DNA from: Theristus sp. LFF4_11
Lineage: Eukaryota > Nematoda > Chromadorea > Monhysterida > Xyalidae
Assembly: GCA_030248135.1 (NCBI GenBank)
Contig: JASANC010003139.1
Span: 1-18,119 of the forward strand
DNA length: 18,119 nt
Reading direction: 5' to 3'
Shown: positions 1 to 9,506 of the stretch, piece after piece
How positions within the stretch are numbered: position 1 is the stretch's first letter
Layout: the number at the start of each line of letters is the position of its first letter
Notes under the pieces: model-generated
Seen by the model: the letters and a program-made list of their open reading frames with translations, nothing else
Database searches by the model: none
Told to the model about the DNA's origin: nothing
Position numbers and translations under genes: made by a program

Positions 1-8
1 GTGCATTT

Positions 9-217
9 CTCACGTTTCGCGCTGCATTTCCGATTTCAACGTTGTCTCAGTTTCGTTCGTCGCCGTCAGTTTTTGCTGGCTGGTCGACGCTCGAATCTGA
101 TTTTCGTCCACCTCATGATTGTCCGCATTCGCCTCACCAGCGTCGGCGCTGTGGCTTTTCCGACGCGACTGAAACAGCGATGCGTTTGGTTCGTTCGGAT
201 TTTGGTTTTCATTCAGA
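9..217 (-). CDS. Possible last exon of the RhoGAP gene
   Basis: After a pyrimidine-rich acceptor (TTTTTTCCAG, near 218-227) an open frame runs to a TGA near position 9. It codes a hydrophilic tail rich in Asn, Glu, Ser and Thr, with pieces such as LNENQNPNEPNASLFQSRRK and ADNHEVDENQIRASTSQQK. The composition looks like a disordered C-terminus rather than chance. It does not join in phase to the preceding exon in the frame I prefer (340-423), so either that exon is read differently or this belongs to something else. An in-phase alternative from the acceptor near 248 ends within about 13 codons. Confidence 0.35.
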
Positions 218-339
218 CTGGAAAAAATCCTGAACATGTGAGCATGAGAACTAGGAACAAAAAAAAACAATACGGTGACTGCCCATCACGTCAAATCCAA
301 AAACATTTAGGAGAAACGACAATGAAAACACAAAAAAAC

Positions 340-2212
340 CTTTTTGAGAATTTTCGAGAACATTTGTTTGAATCGATTCGGTTTCGTTGAGACGCCCATC
401 GCATCGCGGTTGTTCGCTTGAAACTAGAAAAAATCAAATTTATGACAAAAATCGTTTTTTTGAAAACAATGCACAATGCAACGATCGGTTCTTTCTTTTT
501 CAGCCTTGCTGGCTACAGTTTCGAGATAGTTCTTGTGCGTCTACTTCATGCTCAGATTTTCAGCCAAAACAAAGGATTTTGGGCGCTGTAACGCCACATA
601 CCACCAGGAGATAAATTTGAAATAAAACCAGACCGCAACAGCGCCAACCTTCTTCAAGTACTCCTTCTGCGGCCCATCCGGCATCGACTGGACGTACGCG
701 AACAGTTCCGCTAATTCGGTGTCAGTGTTATTGTTGGTTTTACCGTTTGGCGCCTCGCTTGGGAGACGTTTCACGACGGCGATTGAGTTCAACGCGCATT
801 CGGTCGAGGACTTCTTGCACTGAATGAAAAAAACGGTTCATTCTTTTGCGTGAAAACGGTCGATTGAGGCCGGTATCTTTCCAACAACATGGAATTACCA
901 TAGTTGGATCTTTTTTATAGCGAAAATCGGTTCGTTAGTTTCCGGGTAACTGCCGTTACACCATACACAGAGACAGCGTCTTGTCATACAGTCAACCGAA
1001 ACAATTAATGCCGGGCCGATCTACCAGACAAGATCCGTGTCCAGCTACCGTGCTTCCTTCAACACAAACACAACTTCAATCGGAATGCCGCACAAAAACA
1101 AAAAACGTCAGCAAACAAAGCGCTGCGAACAAGCAATAACTACACGCCTATCAACCAGTGCAAACGAATGGGCGCTCGGTCGAGAACCGTACCGTAACCC
1201 AATATGAACTGCACCAACAGTCACCTCAGCACTCAACGACCGAAGGCCGGGCGACGACAGCACCGCAGACGGCGTGTCCATACTGTTGTTGTTGTAGGTG
1301 TCAAGCCAGCCACGCTGCTCGCACAGCTGCCACACGTCCTGCAACAGTGGCTTCGGCGGAATCAACAGTTGATAGGCGGCCGCGATCAACAGTGACAACA
1401 GTTTAGCGAGGTCCTCAACGGCGTCGTAGCTGTCCTGCATGATCATATCGTTGATCTATCACTCATATGTCTATCAAACCAAGGTGGCGTCGTAGTTCAT
1501 TTCTACATATGTTACGCGCTAAGCACTCATTTAATGAAAAATAATGTTTGTTGTAAAAACTAGCATCAAAATGCATGGCCCGATATTTTGGACGAACAAA
1601 CGTTACGTCCTTGTTTGAGTACACGAACGAGATCATCCATAAGGAACTACCGAGCTTAGCCGCCGAAACACCGAAAGTAAAATGAACCTCCGTCTTCGGC
1701 AAAAACAATGGAGCGACAAAGATCAGCGCCAAATTCTCGGCAGTCATCCGGTTTCGATGCGCACGCTCGCACACCGATCGCAACAGACGCAGGGTTAAAT
1801 CGAGCAGTTGCCTGTGTGGTTTGAGAAATGGTAATCATGAAAGAATGGTCCTTGTCCGAAGGCCGTGTGTAGCATTCTGCGCACAGCAACAAAACAAACA
1901 TAAACACACTGGCAAAACAAACTTATCTACCGGAAATATTGATGCGTTGCAGTGCATAGGTGCCAGTGCGTTTGTTTGCGACAACACAACAATAAAAAAA
2001 GCCTGTCGGTCAGAGACGCAGTGCACGGTCTCCAAAGAACGACTTTACCTGTGCTCCACTGGCAGCAATGCGACCATGACACGCACGCAATTCACTCGTT
2101 TCTCGTGTAGTCGCTTTCGATCTTCAGTGGACACGTGCGAGTTGCGATCGAAATCTGTGACAGCAGACAAAAGCTGATCGTCTGATTCTCTGCCGCCTCT
2201 TGCACTTGCTGG
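340..2212 (-). CDS. RhoGAP domain protein, ARHGAP19-like, 3' part (five exons)
   Basis: A RhoGAP protein stimulates GTP hydrolysis by Rho-family GTPases in the cytoplasm. Exons read on the minus strand are 2212-2049, 1811-1607, 1455-1225, 819-649 and 423-340. The phases agree at every junction and give 285 codons. The first two exons join as VALLPVEHR-QLLDL and continue to RNRMTAENLALIF and APLFLPK. This is the RhoGAP pattern LP..N..L..LL..L..V....NKMT..NLA..F.P.L. The fourth exon has ELFAYVQSMPDGPQKEYLKK, and the next FKQMFSKILKK. From memory both resemble the ARHGAP19 tail (ELF..V..MP....K). The first RhoGAP helices and the catalytic arginine finger are absent, because nothing upstream of 2212 continues the domain. 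The start of the first exon (2212 or 2208), the donor at 1225 and the C-terminal end after 340 are uncertain; reading on through 340 reaches a stop after about 12 more codons. RhoGAP identity is firm; the ARHGAP19 assignment is tentative. Confidence 0.82.
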
Positions 2213-2312
2213 CTGGTGTTTTGTTTTGAAATACAGACAACAGGCCCAATCAGCTTGATCGCTGCGCGCAAACACACCGCTCGAATAGCTCACTACATAC
2301 ACAAACACAACA

Positions 2313-2398
2313 TTGTTGTTGTTGTTGTTGGGATTTTTAGGCGATGTTTTTCGCCAGGGCTAACCCAGAAAAGCGTACAGAACGCCATCGAGAATACG
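2313..2398 (-). mobile_element. SINE fragment, 5'-truncated copy with (CAA)n tail
   Basis: About 80 bp match the 3' half of the SINE at 9300-9490 with few differences: both share GGCGATGTTTTT and GCCAGGGCTAACCCAG on the plus strand. On the minus strand the fragment ends in a CAA microsatellite, as does the other copy. The tRNA-like head is missing here. It lies between the RhoGAP exon at 2212 and the start of the MULE-USP gene. Confidence 0.75.
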
Positions 2399-2473
2399 AG
2401 AACCAAATTTGTTGTCTGACAGACACTGAAATTTACAAGAGCTGAAACTACAAGTATAACCTGACACAAAAAA

Positions 2474-5400
2474 ATGAACACACAGAAAATCACACAAAGT
2501 TCATCCAGAAATTGTTATTTTTACATTAAAAGTGCTGTACCACTACTGCTAGTACGTCACATGAACAAACCAAACTTTATTTGATTGGATTATAAATTTT
2601 AACAGATACCGTTGCTGATCGGTCAGCCGAGCACGCAAGGTCGTCATCAAGTTCTTTTTGCGCGGGCCGAACGTGACGACACCGAAGACAGCTGGTTTGA
2701 ATTCACCCAAACCACCAGCACTGACGCAGCGACATACTACAAATGCGTGCGCTGCCGAAAGGAAGCAGCAACGGATGTCGCCACCAACCAGCCACAGAGG
2801 GCGTACAACACGTGGCGGTTGGATCACGGTGGCAATCGACTACTGCACTATCAGCACGACGTCGACCAGAATCACCATCCGCGTTGCCAGCCCTTTACGT
2901 ATCAGGAAGTGCTCGCTCGAGGGATCACACTCGAAGTCCTGAGAAGAGTTGAAAAGGGAGCCAACCACCGGCACACACTGAACAACGTTAGAAAAAATCT
3001 AATTTGCAAAAATTTGAATCATGTATTTCATACGTTTGACAAAACGAGTGTTGAGCACGTACCTCTATGCTTGTATCATTCTCCTGCTTGCTTTAGATCA
3101 CTCTCTCACGACACGGTTATCTAGACGACGCGCTCATGCCTCGAACAGGCGTGGCGCGAAAACAAAATTAAAAAAAATTACAACTTAATCGACGTGAAAA
3201 TGTGAAACGATTACATTATAAACGGCTTACAGGTGCTCATCCGGTCGATTGAGCGCGAAAGGGCACACGGCCGCAACGCGTTTGCTCTCAAGCGGCTTGT
3301 GCCCAACATCGGTGAACGAAACGCGCAACAGGCTGCACGCCGACATCGACGGCACGCTGTACCTGCGGTGGACGTGTTCAAGCCGGACGCTGAAATGAGC
3401 AGAGAAGAACAGATGAAGCTGCAGCGGCTCTGTACGTTGCGGTATCGGAACGTTCATGGAGTGCGCGAATGGTAAGCGTATGCCCAGTTCATTTTCTTTC
3501 AAACTTTTAGTTCACTTGAAAAACACCACGAAGTAAATTGAAGTAAAAAAAGTTTCCTATAAGTTTATACCAAAACCGATTACAATGCCAGCTGATTTTA
3601 GCCGCATACTCATGCGTGACACTGTGCAGCGCATTTTGCTGCTATGCGCGCCATGCGAACAGAGGCTGCTGGCTGAGGCCATTGTGATATTCTGCGATGC
3701 GACCTGGGATCCTGTACCGTCGCGAGATTGGCAACTGTTCATCATTCACGTGCCGGTAAAGTGGTTAACAAAACTTCTTCGTACATATGTTCAAACTAAT
3801 GTTGATGAGCTTTCCCAAAAAAAATGATTTTTCCAAAACAGCAGAAATCCGCCATTCAACCAATGATCAATCACATGTCAGGTGGGTGCAACGTACGTCG
3901 CAGTGGCGCACTGCTTGATGAACACGCGGTCAACAGCGGCCTACAGACTCGTGTTCGAGAGTTTGCGCCAAGCGATGGAACACCGGGGCTTCGATGTCAA
4001 ATGGCGATATGCCATTCTCGATTTCGAGCAAGGGCCGTGGCGAGCTATTGAACAAGTTTTCCCCCGCGTCACGGTAATATCTTTTTTGAAATGCTATTAC
4101 CACGGATATTTATAATGTTTGATAAGTATGTGTCAAACAATTAGTGAATAATTTAGATCCGAGGATGCCACTGGCATTACGTGAAATTGATTCGGCAGCA
4201 GTCCATTCACTTCGTTGACTGGGCTGCAAAATGCAGCAGCAGCACCAACAACATCAACCACAGTGTCGCCACCTGGATCGATCAGGTATCTGGGTTTCAA
4301 TTCCACATACCTAAAACTCCATGTGTGTTTGTGGTTACACTGTTTTGCTTCGTCAAACCAAGTATATTCATTCACCGATAGATACGAAGTCTGCCGCTGC
4401 TCGATCCTCGATTCATTGATGATTGGTGGGCGAACTCGGTTGAGCGCATGCGGCGGAAAATCGAAAACACTGGCAGATACGACGGCATGCGCTTGTTCAA
4501 TCAGTTCAGGCAGTACATGGAGGTCAGTACATTTATAAGTATATGAAAAGTTCACAGCAGCCAACTAATTTTTAACTCAATTTAATTTGAAAATCAAAAA
4601 CCACACGGAAACTATTCAAATTTTTTGCTTTCCATACAGAGAGAATGGACGAACCCGGCGAGCGCAAAGCACATGGCACGGTGGGGCCACTGGGACAACA
4701 ACGGGGCAAAAACAAACAACCCCAGTGAGGGCTACCACGGGTCAATGAAAGGGTAAAACTATTCTCTGTTGATCAGTAATAAGACCAAAAATTTTGTGCA
4801 AAACCAACACTGAAATAATGCGCTTCCAGATTCACATTTCTTTCAACAAGCAATGTTCTATTAGACGAATAATTTTTCCGATGTCCATCAGTCAAACGAA
4901 AAATTATAACATGGAATATTTCAGAGACAACGTGCCTCGCCACTGCTCACATGCATCAAGTCTGGCGTGGCTGAAAGCTCATCATGCGAGCGACGAGCAC
5001 CGCATTGATCGGGCCCAGGAGCCGGAAAGTTCGTTCAAAAAAACGCCGATGTACGAGAGGATGGCGGACACACTGGAGCGTTACAAGGCAACGCTGACCA
5101 ATCGACTTCGCTACGTCGACGATTTGTTCAGCTTAGCAGAGTTTGCTGAGCTAGCGGCGAATGTGTCAGACATAGACGAAGACATTTGGGAGGATCAGTT
5201 GCAAGACGGCCCCACGGACGATCACGGCAACAACATGAGCCTTTTCGAACAGCCTGGCGTTACGTCCGGAGCCCGATGGCTGTATGAAGCGTGCACTGAG
5301 GCACTCGAGTTTTCGTGGCTCAGCCGACTGGAAGCCATGCGCATGATGGTTCTGAACCGATTCTTGAGTGCCGCATCCTACTTGTGCGGTACGGGCAAAC

Positions 5401-7000
5401 CGCGAGGGCTGAAACGAAATCGAGCCGAAACTAACGACGATCAGCACCATCAACAGCAGCAGCAGCACCACGACCACCACCATCAACAGCAGCACCACCA
5501 CGACCACCACCATCACGACCACCACCATCAACAGCAGCAGCACCACCACGACCACCACCATCAACAGCAGCAGCAACTATCGTTAATTCGAGGGTATAAC
5601 CTTTTCACCCAATGGTCTAAAAAAATTGATGTTGAAAAAATGGCTTTTGTGTCGTGTTGTTAGTTCTGGAAGCGTTTCACAGTTTAGTGTTTGTTTTAGC
5701 GTACGAAACGTCACACGCACCATGTGCTACGCCATCTCAATTGCTCAAATGCTGATTCGTCTGCCAAGTGTCATGCGAGCACAGTTGTTGGCAATGAATG
5801 CGAGTGACATGCCGGATGGTGCTGTGATCACACGGTAATCTAAAATGTCTAAATGTCAATTCAGAAACAGAACAACATAAACACCGAAATAAACGTTTAC
5901 AGGCCGTTCAAAACAAATGAACAAATCAAATAGTCATCTTTTCAGCAACTTGACCGCACTAACGGCGATACAAAACGGTGTCGAAACGCAAGAACGGCGA
6001 CAAATACTGGTTCAGCAGTTGGCACAAACGGTCATGCGACTATGCCGTCAAAATGTCGGCCACCAACAGGCAAGTTTCAATCACACTTATTTTAAATATC
6101 ACCGCACACATGATCTAAATATCACCGTTGTTCACCACTGAAATAGCCAATGAGCTGTCAAATATTAATCTATTCTAGGACGCACTCGAGCTCCTGAACG
6201 GAGTCCTGAACGCCCTGCGCAATGAGAAGATCGCATTGGTTGATCCGTCGTTCTGGCTCGTAATGGAGTACGAGTTGCGATGCGACAGTTGTGGTCGATC
6301 TCAACACGCCGACGCTTCCGACTGGGGCATAAGAATCCGAATGCCCGAACATCACGGACAGCAAACAACGCTACAAGACGCGATTCGAGTCAGCATGCGT
6401 CATCGCACTGGGTTGACATGCAGTTCTGCCGGATGTCCAGGCAACCGAATGCAGCAGTACTGGATTTCGACGCTTCCAGGGTAAGAACATCACATGGAGT
6501 GCCAAAAATCAACTTTATAATGCGAGCAAATAAATACAGCGAAAGCGTTGAAAGTTTCAGTTTTCAATAGACACACTTTTGCAACCCCTCATCAGGCATC
6601 TTCTGGTATTAATCCATCGGGCAAATCCTTGCGAAGACGGCAGAATGCGCAAAAGCAGACAAGAGATGGAGCTGAATGCCAACGTCGAAGTTCTAGTCGC
6701 CGATGTTGACGGTGGCAGGAAACAGCAGCTAATGGAGCTCGTCGGGGCCGTTGCGCATTATGGTGCAGCAGCAAACAGTGGTGCGCGAAGGTTTTTACAC
6801 TTTATCTTGAATTGTTTTCTGAACATTTTTACTATCAAACGATCTATCGTTTAGGTCACTACGTCTGCTTCTTGAAAGAAAATGCAGCAGGGCAATGGGT
6901 GGAGTACAACGACCACAACGTTCAAGTGGTCACGCAGCATTATGTTCGTCAGCAAACCTCAAATGATGCAGTGCTGGCTGTGTACCGCTATGCTCCATAG
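2474..7000 (+). CDS. MULE transposase-USP deubiquitinase fusion protein, 14 exons
   Basis: Exons: 2474-2551, 2606-2986, 3233-3471, 3602-3755, 3882-4073, 4157-4285, 4382-4522, 4640-4752, 4925-5593, 5700-5834, 5946-6069, 6179-6480, 6596-6780, 6855-7000. They total 2988 nt, giving 995 residues and TAG, with no frame break at any of 13 junctions. The order is a FLYWCH-like zinc finger (C73, C76, H116/H117, C120); MULE core with D265 (CDATWDP), D331 (ILDFEQG), CHWH at 352-355 and E468 (NNPSEGYHG); a helical region to about 640; a His/Gln/Asp-rich linker (649-693); and a USP domain (699-995). The USP has Cys708, QQDA (784-787), zinc pairs C820/C823 and C866/C871, His949 and N966/D967. Introns are 54-246 bp, all GT-AG except one GC-AG at 6070. 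The start is inferred: exon 1 has no domain, but its ATG has A at -3 and it splices in phase 0. I infer DNA binding and transposition or a domesticated nuclear role plus ubiquitin removal. Two adjacent genes is the main alternative. Confidence 0.78.
2606..2986 (+). other. FLYWCH/WRKY-GCM1-like zinc finger exon of the MULE part
   Basis: The exon codes residues 27-153. After a beta-rich stretch (QVLFARAE, WFEFTQT) comes YYKCVRCRK, a C-x2-C pair at 73/76. Then follow NTWRLDHGGNRLLHYQHDVD and NHHPRC, offering H116/H117 and C120. This spacing is that of the FLYWCH and WRKY-GCM1 zinc fingers that often precede MULE transposase cores and bind terminal repeats. Which histidine binds zinc cannot be decided by eye. 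The exon starts after TTTTAACAG and ends before GTTAGA. Confidence 0.65.
3602..4752 (+). other. MULE DDE transposase core (exons 4-8)
   Basis: Residues 233-475 follow the MULE (Mutator-like) RNase H fold. The first acidic residue is D265, in a strand ending IFCDATWDPVP and followed by WQLFIIH. Then comes the helix AYRLVFESLRQAM and the second aspartate D331 in RYAILDFEQGPWRAI. The C-x2-H motif (GCHWHYVK) follows, then DPRFIDDWW, then a Trp-rich segment leading to TNNPSEGYHG, whose E468 fits the third catalytic position. All three catalytic acids and the C-x2-H motif are present, and no stop or frameshift was found, so the core looks intact. Each of the five exons is short (113-192 bp). Confidence 0.85.
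5443..5575 (+). repeat. CAC/CAG/GAC triplet repeat coding a His/Gln/Asp-rich linker
   Basis: The stretch is built of CAC, CAT, CAG, CAA and GAC codons in imperfect blocks of about 30-45 bp, such as CACCATCAACAGCAGCAG followed by CACCACGACCACCAC. In frame it gives runs of His and Gln with regular Asp, residues 649-693. It lies between the transposase part and the USP Cys box, where a flexible spacer would be expected. Length is likely variable between individuals. The opposite strand is open but only as a Leu/Val shadow. Confidence 0.9.
5589..7000 (+). other. USP (peptidase C19) domain of the fusion, exons 9 end to 14
   Basis: Ubiquitin-specific proteases cleave ubiquitin from proteins using Cys, His and Asp/Asn. 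The Cys box spans the exon 9/10 junction: RG, then VRNVTRTMCYAISIAQML, matching RGLRNLGNT-CYMNS..LQ with one extra residue before Cys708. The QQDA motif spans the exon 11/12 junction (GHQQ-DALELLN). Zinc pairs are LRCDSC (820/823) and TCSSAGC (866/871). STLPG-HLLVLIHR is the usual LP..L.I...R strand. The His box is NSG-HYVCFLKEN (H949), then WVEYNDHNV, where N966 aligns with the third catalytic residue. At about 297 residues the domain is near the minimal USP core and lacks large insertions. The GNTCY loop and the Asn of CYMNS are altered, so activity is likely but unproven. Confidence 0.85.
6070..6178 (+). other. GC-AG intron inside the QQDA motif
   Basis: The donor reads CAACAG|GCAAGT, which matches the strong consensus of GC-type donors at every other position. 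The acceptor is TTCTAG. No GT donor nearby restores the reading frame, while this one joins HQQ to DALELL exactly at a conserved USP motif. Seen directly, with the splice itself inferred. Confidence 0.75.
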
Positions 7001-7322
7001 TTAGTGCAAGCAAAAATAGCAAATCAAGCAAGTTAAATCATAAAAAGGAACACGAAGACCAAAAAGTCACCAGAACAGGAAAAGCTGAAAGCTTACTGTG
7101 ATTGTTCGGTGTTCGTCGGGCCGCCTGGACAATTCCAAACGTATAGGTTTAGATACAACATGTGTATGCGATCGTGTGGACATGACCGTAATGGTTGCAT
7201 TGCTCCTGAAATCCGAAAATAATGTTTTCTATGAACAATATCCAGACAAAATGTTGATTGGCATGCCCTGCTGGCGAACAAAAATTGTAAAAAACGCAGA
7301 AACCGAATCATAAAGGTTGCTT
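7001..7322 (+). other. 3' flank of MULE-USP gene with an unassigned open frame
   Basis: I see no AATAAA between the stop at 7000 and the foldback element at 7323; the first one by eye is at 7374-7379, inside the foldback arm. An open frame from 7098 to 7313 starts with GTG and codes 71 residues (pieces: RIGLDTTCVCDRVDMTVMVA and NNVFYEQYPDKM, then TAA). I recognise no domain in it. It may be chance or a stray exon. Confidence 0.3.
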
Positions 7323-9152
7323 GGCGCTTTCCTATTTTAGCGTAACTTTCCACAAATAGAGTAACTTTCCACAAATAAAGTAACTTTGATATTTTAGCGT
7401 AACTTTCAACAAATAAAGTAACTTTGATATTTTACCGTAACTTTCAACAAATAAAGTAACTTTGATATTTTACCGTAACTTTCAATTTTCGATGAATAAC
7501 AGCTATCCTATTTTAGCGTAACTTTCAATATGTTATGCTAAAATAGGATAGGGCTTGGTACTGTCCTATTTTAGCGTATCAACGTATAAACAGCTCATTT
7601 AAAGCTATTTCAGCCGCGAAACTTTGTAAACCTACGTTATTTTGCACGGAGATTTCAAATTTTGACCTTGTGGGTTACGGTAACGCCTGGTTTGGTCCCA
7701 ACACGATCTTAGTTCCGTCAACAATCCACAAACACCTTGGTGACCGCAACCAAATTAGTGAAACAAGTTAGATTAGGGTTGTTTTGCATGGAGATTTTAA
7801 ATTTAAACCTTGTGGGTTACGGTAACGCTTCGTTTGGTCTCAACACGATCTTAGTTCCATCAACAACCCACAAACAGCTTGGTAACCGCAACCAAACCGG
7901 TGAAACAAGCTAGATTAAGGTTGTTTTGCACGCAGTATTTGAATTTCAGCTTTCCGGATTACGGTAACGCCTGGTTTGGTCTCAACACGATCTTAGTTCC
8001 ATGAACAACCCACAAACAGCTTGTTAACCGCAACCAAACCGGTGAAACAAGCTAGATTAAGGTTGTTTTGCACGCAGATTTTGAATTTCAGCTTTCTGGA
8101 TTACGGTAACGTCTGGTTTGGTCCCAATGCGATCTTAGTTTCATCAATAACCCACAAACAGCTTGGTAACCGCAACCAAACCGGTGAAACAAGCTAGATT
8201 AAGGTTGTTTTGCACGCAGATTGCGGTTACCAAGCTGTTTGTGGGTTGTTCATGGAACTAAGATCGTGTTGAGACCAAACCAGGCGTTACCGTAATCCGG
8301 AAAGCTGAAATTCAAAATCTGCGTGCAAAACAACCTTAATCTAGCTTGTTTCACCGGTTTGGTTGCGGTTACCAAGCTGTTTGTGGGTTGTTCATGGAAC
8401 TAAGATCGTGTTGAGACCAAACCAGGCGTTACCGTAATCCGGAAAGCTGAAATTCAAAGTCTGCGTGCAAAACAACGTTAATCTAGCATGTTTCACCGGT
8501 TTGGTTGCGGTTACCAAGCTGTTTGTGGGTTGTTCATGGAACTAAGATCGTGTTGAGACTAAACCAGGCGTTACCGTAATCCGGAAAGCTGAAATTCAAA
8601 ATCTGCGTGCAAAACAACCTTAATCTAGCTTGTTTCACCATTTGGTTGCGGTTACCAAGCTGTTTGTGGGTTGTTGATGGAACTAAGATCGTGTTGAGAC
8701 CAAACGAAGCGTTACCGTAACCCACAAGGTGTAAATTTAAAATCTCCATGCAAAACAACCCTAATCTAACTTGTTTCACTAATTTGGTTGCGGTTACCAA
8801 GGTGTTTGTGGATTGTTGACGGAACTAAGATCGTGTTGGGACCAAACCTGGCGTTACCGTAACCCACAAGGTCAAAATTTGAAATCTCCGTGCAAAATAA
8901 CGTAGGTTTACAAAGTTTCGCGGCTGTAATTGCTTTAAATGAGCTGTTTATATGTTGATACGCTAAAATAGGACAGTACCAAGCCCTATCCTATTTTAGC
9001 GTAACATATTGAAAGTTACGCTAAAATATCAAAGTTACTTTATTTGTTGAAAGTTACGCTAAAATATCAAAGTTACTTTATTTGTTGAAAGTTACGCTAA
9101 AATATCAAAGTTACTCTATTTGTGGAAAGTTACGCTAAAATAGGAAAGCGCC
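7323..9152. mobile_element. Foldback (long inverted repeat) element, 1.83 kb, non-coding
   Basis: The two ends are inverted copies: GGCGCTTTCCTATTTTAGCG at 7323 and its complement ending at 9152. The arms stay complementary for about 850 bp each, around a short spacer near 8176-8220. Each arm has an outer zone of ~37-bp units containing GCGTAACTTTC and AACAAATAAAGTAAC, then an inner zone of ~141-bp units with TTGTTTTGCAC, TACGGTAACGCCTGG and GGTAACCGCAACC. I count four inner units in the left arm and five in the right. Flanks start GGTTG on both sides (7315 and 9153), a possible degraded target duplication. The layout resembles Foldback/Galileo-type elements, whose inverted ends consist of tandem repeats. 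Open frames inside are repeat shadows. Superfamily is unknown. Confidence 0.9.
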
Positions 9153-9299
9153 GGTTGGTGTGGTGTGGGCTTATTTTTTTATACCCATCAGTCAGACATA
9201 ATAATTTGGATGTTTTCTTTCTGTGCAGGTTCTTTCGCGTTTCGTCAGCCTGTGCTCCGCCCGCGCATAACCAGCTCGCTGCATGTTGCTGTCCAATTT

Positions 9300-9490
9300 T
9301 TTTGTTGTTGTTGGATTTTAGGCGATGTTTTTAGCCAGGGCTAACCCAGAGAAGCGAACAGAAAGCCATTGAGTAGGGCGCCCATCGAGTTTTCTCTGTC
9401 ATTAAGTGCCTATACATCCCTCGGCGTGGCTCGATTCCCCGAACGCATAGACAATAGTCTAACGCACTACCACCAGGCCACGAGGGCCAC
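9300..9490 (-). mobile_element. tRNA-derived SINE, near-complete copy
   Basis: On the minus strand the element begins with a tRNA-like head: CCCTCG, then TGGCCTGGTGG (close to the pol III A box), a collapsed anticodon arm, GAATCGAGCC (close to the B box) and CGAGGG, which pairs with the start. An unrelated body follows with CTGGGTTAGCCCTGGC, then AAAATCC and a CAA-repeat tail near 9300. A tRNA head, a body and a short-repeat tail define tRNA-class SINEs. The truncated copy at 2313-2398 confirms it is dispersed. It is not a functional tRNA gene because the anticodon arm cannot form a normal 7-base loop. Confidence 0.8.
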
Positions 9491-9506
9491 AACTGTTTGT
9501 TCGGTC

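Noticed and set aside
2549..2827. Minus-strand frame as a possible missing RhoGAP exon
   Set aside because: It overlaps the zinc-finger exon of the MULE-USP gene and has no RhoGAP motif such as the arginine finger.
5166..5576. Long minus-strand frame with Leu/Val/Met runs
   Set aside because: It is the complement of the His/Gln triplet repeat in exon 9 and has no other content; a shadow.
2400..7322. Terminal inverted repeats directly flanking the MULE-USP gene
   Set aside because: By eye, 2400-2474 and 7001-7322 share no inverted match. An end-to-end alignment including DNA left of the window would be needed.
8534..8800. Minus-strand frame of 88 residues
   Set aside because: It repeats itself every ~47 residues because it lies in the ~141-bp units of the foldback arm; no protein family recognised.
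9421..9490. Functional tRNA gene on the minus strand
   Set aside because: The A and B boxes are fair but the anticodon arm cannot form a normal 7-base loop, and a SINE body and tail follow.
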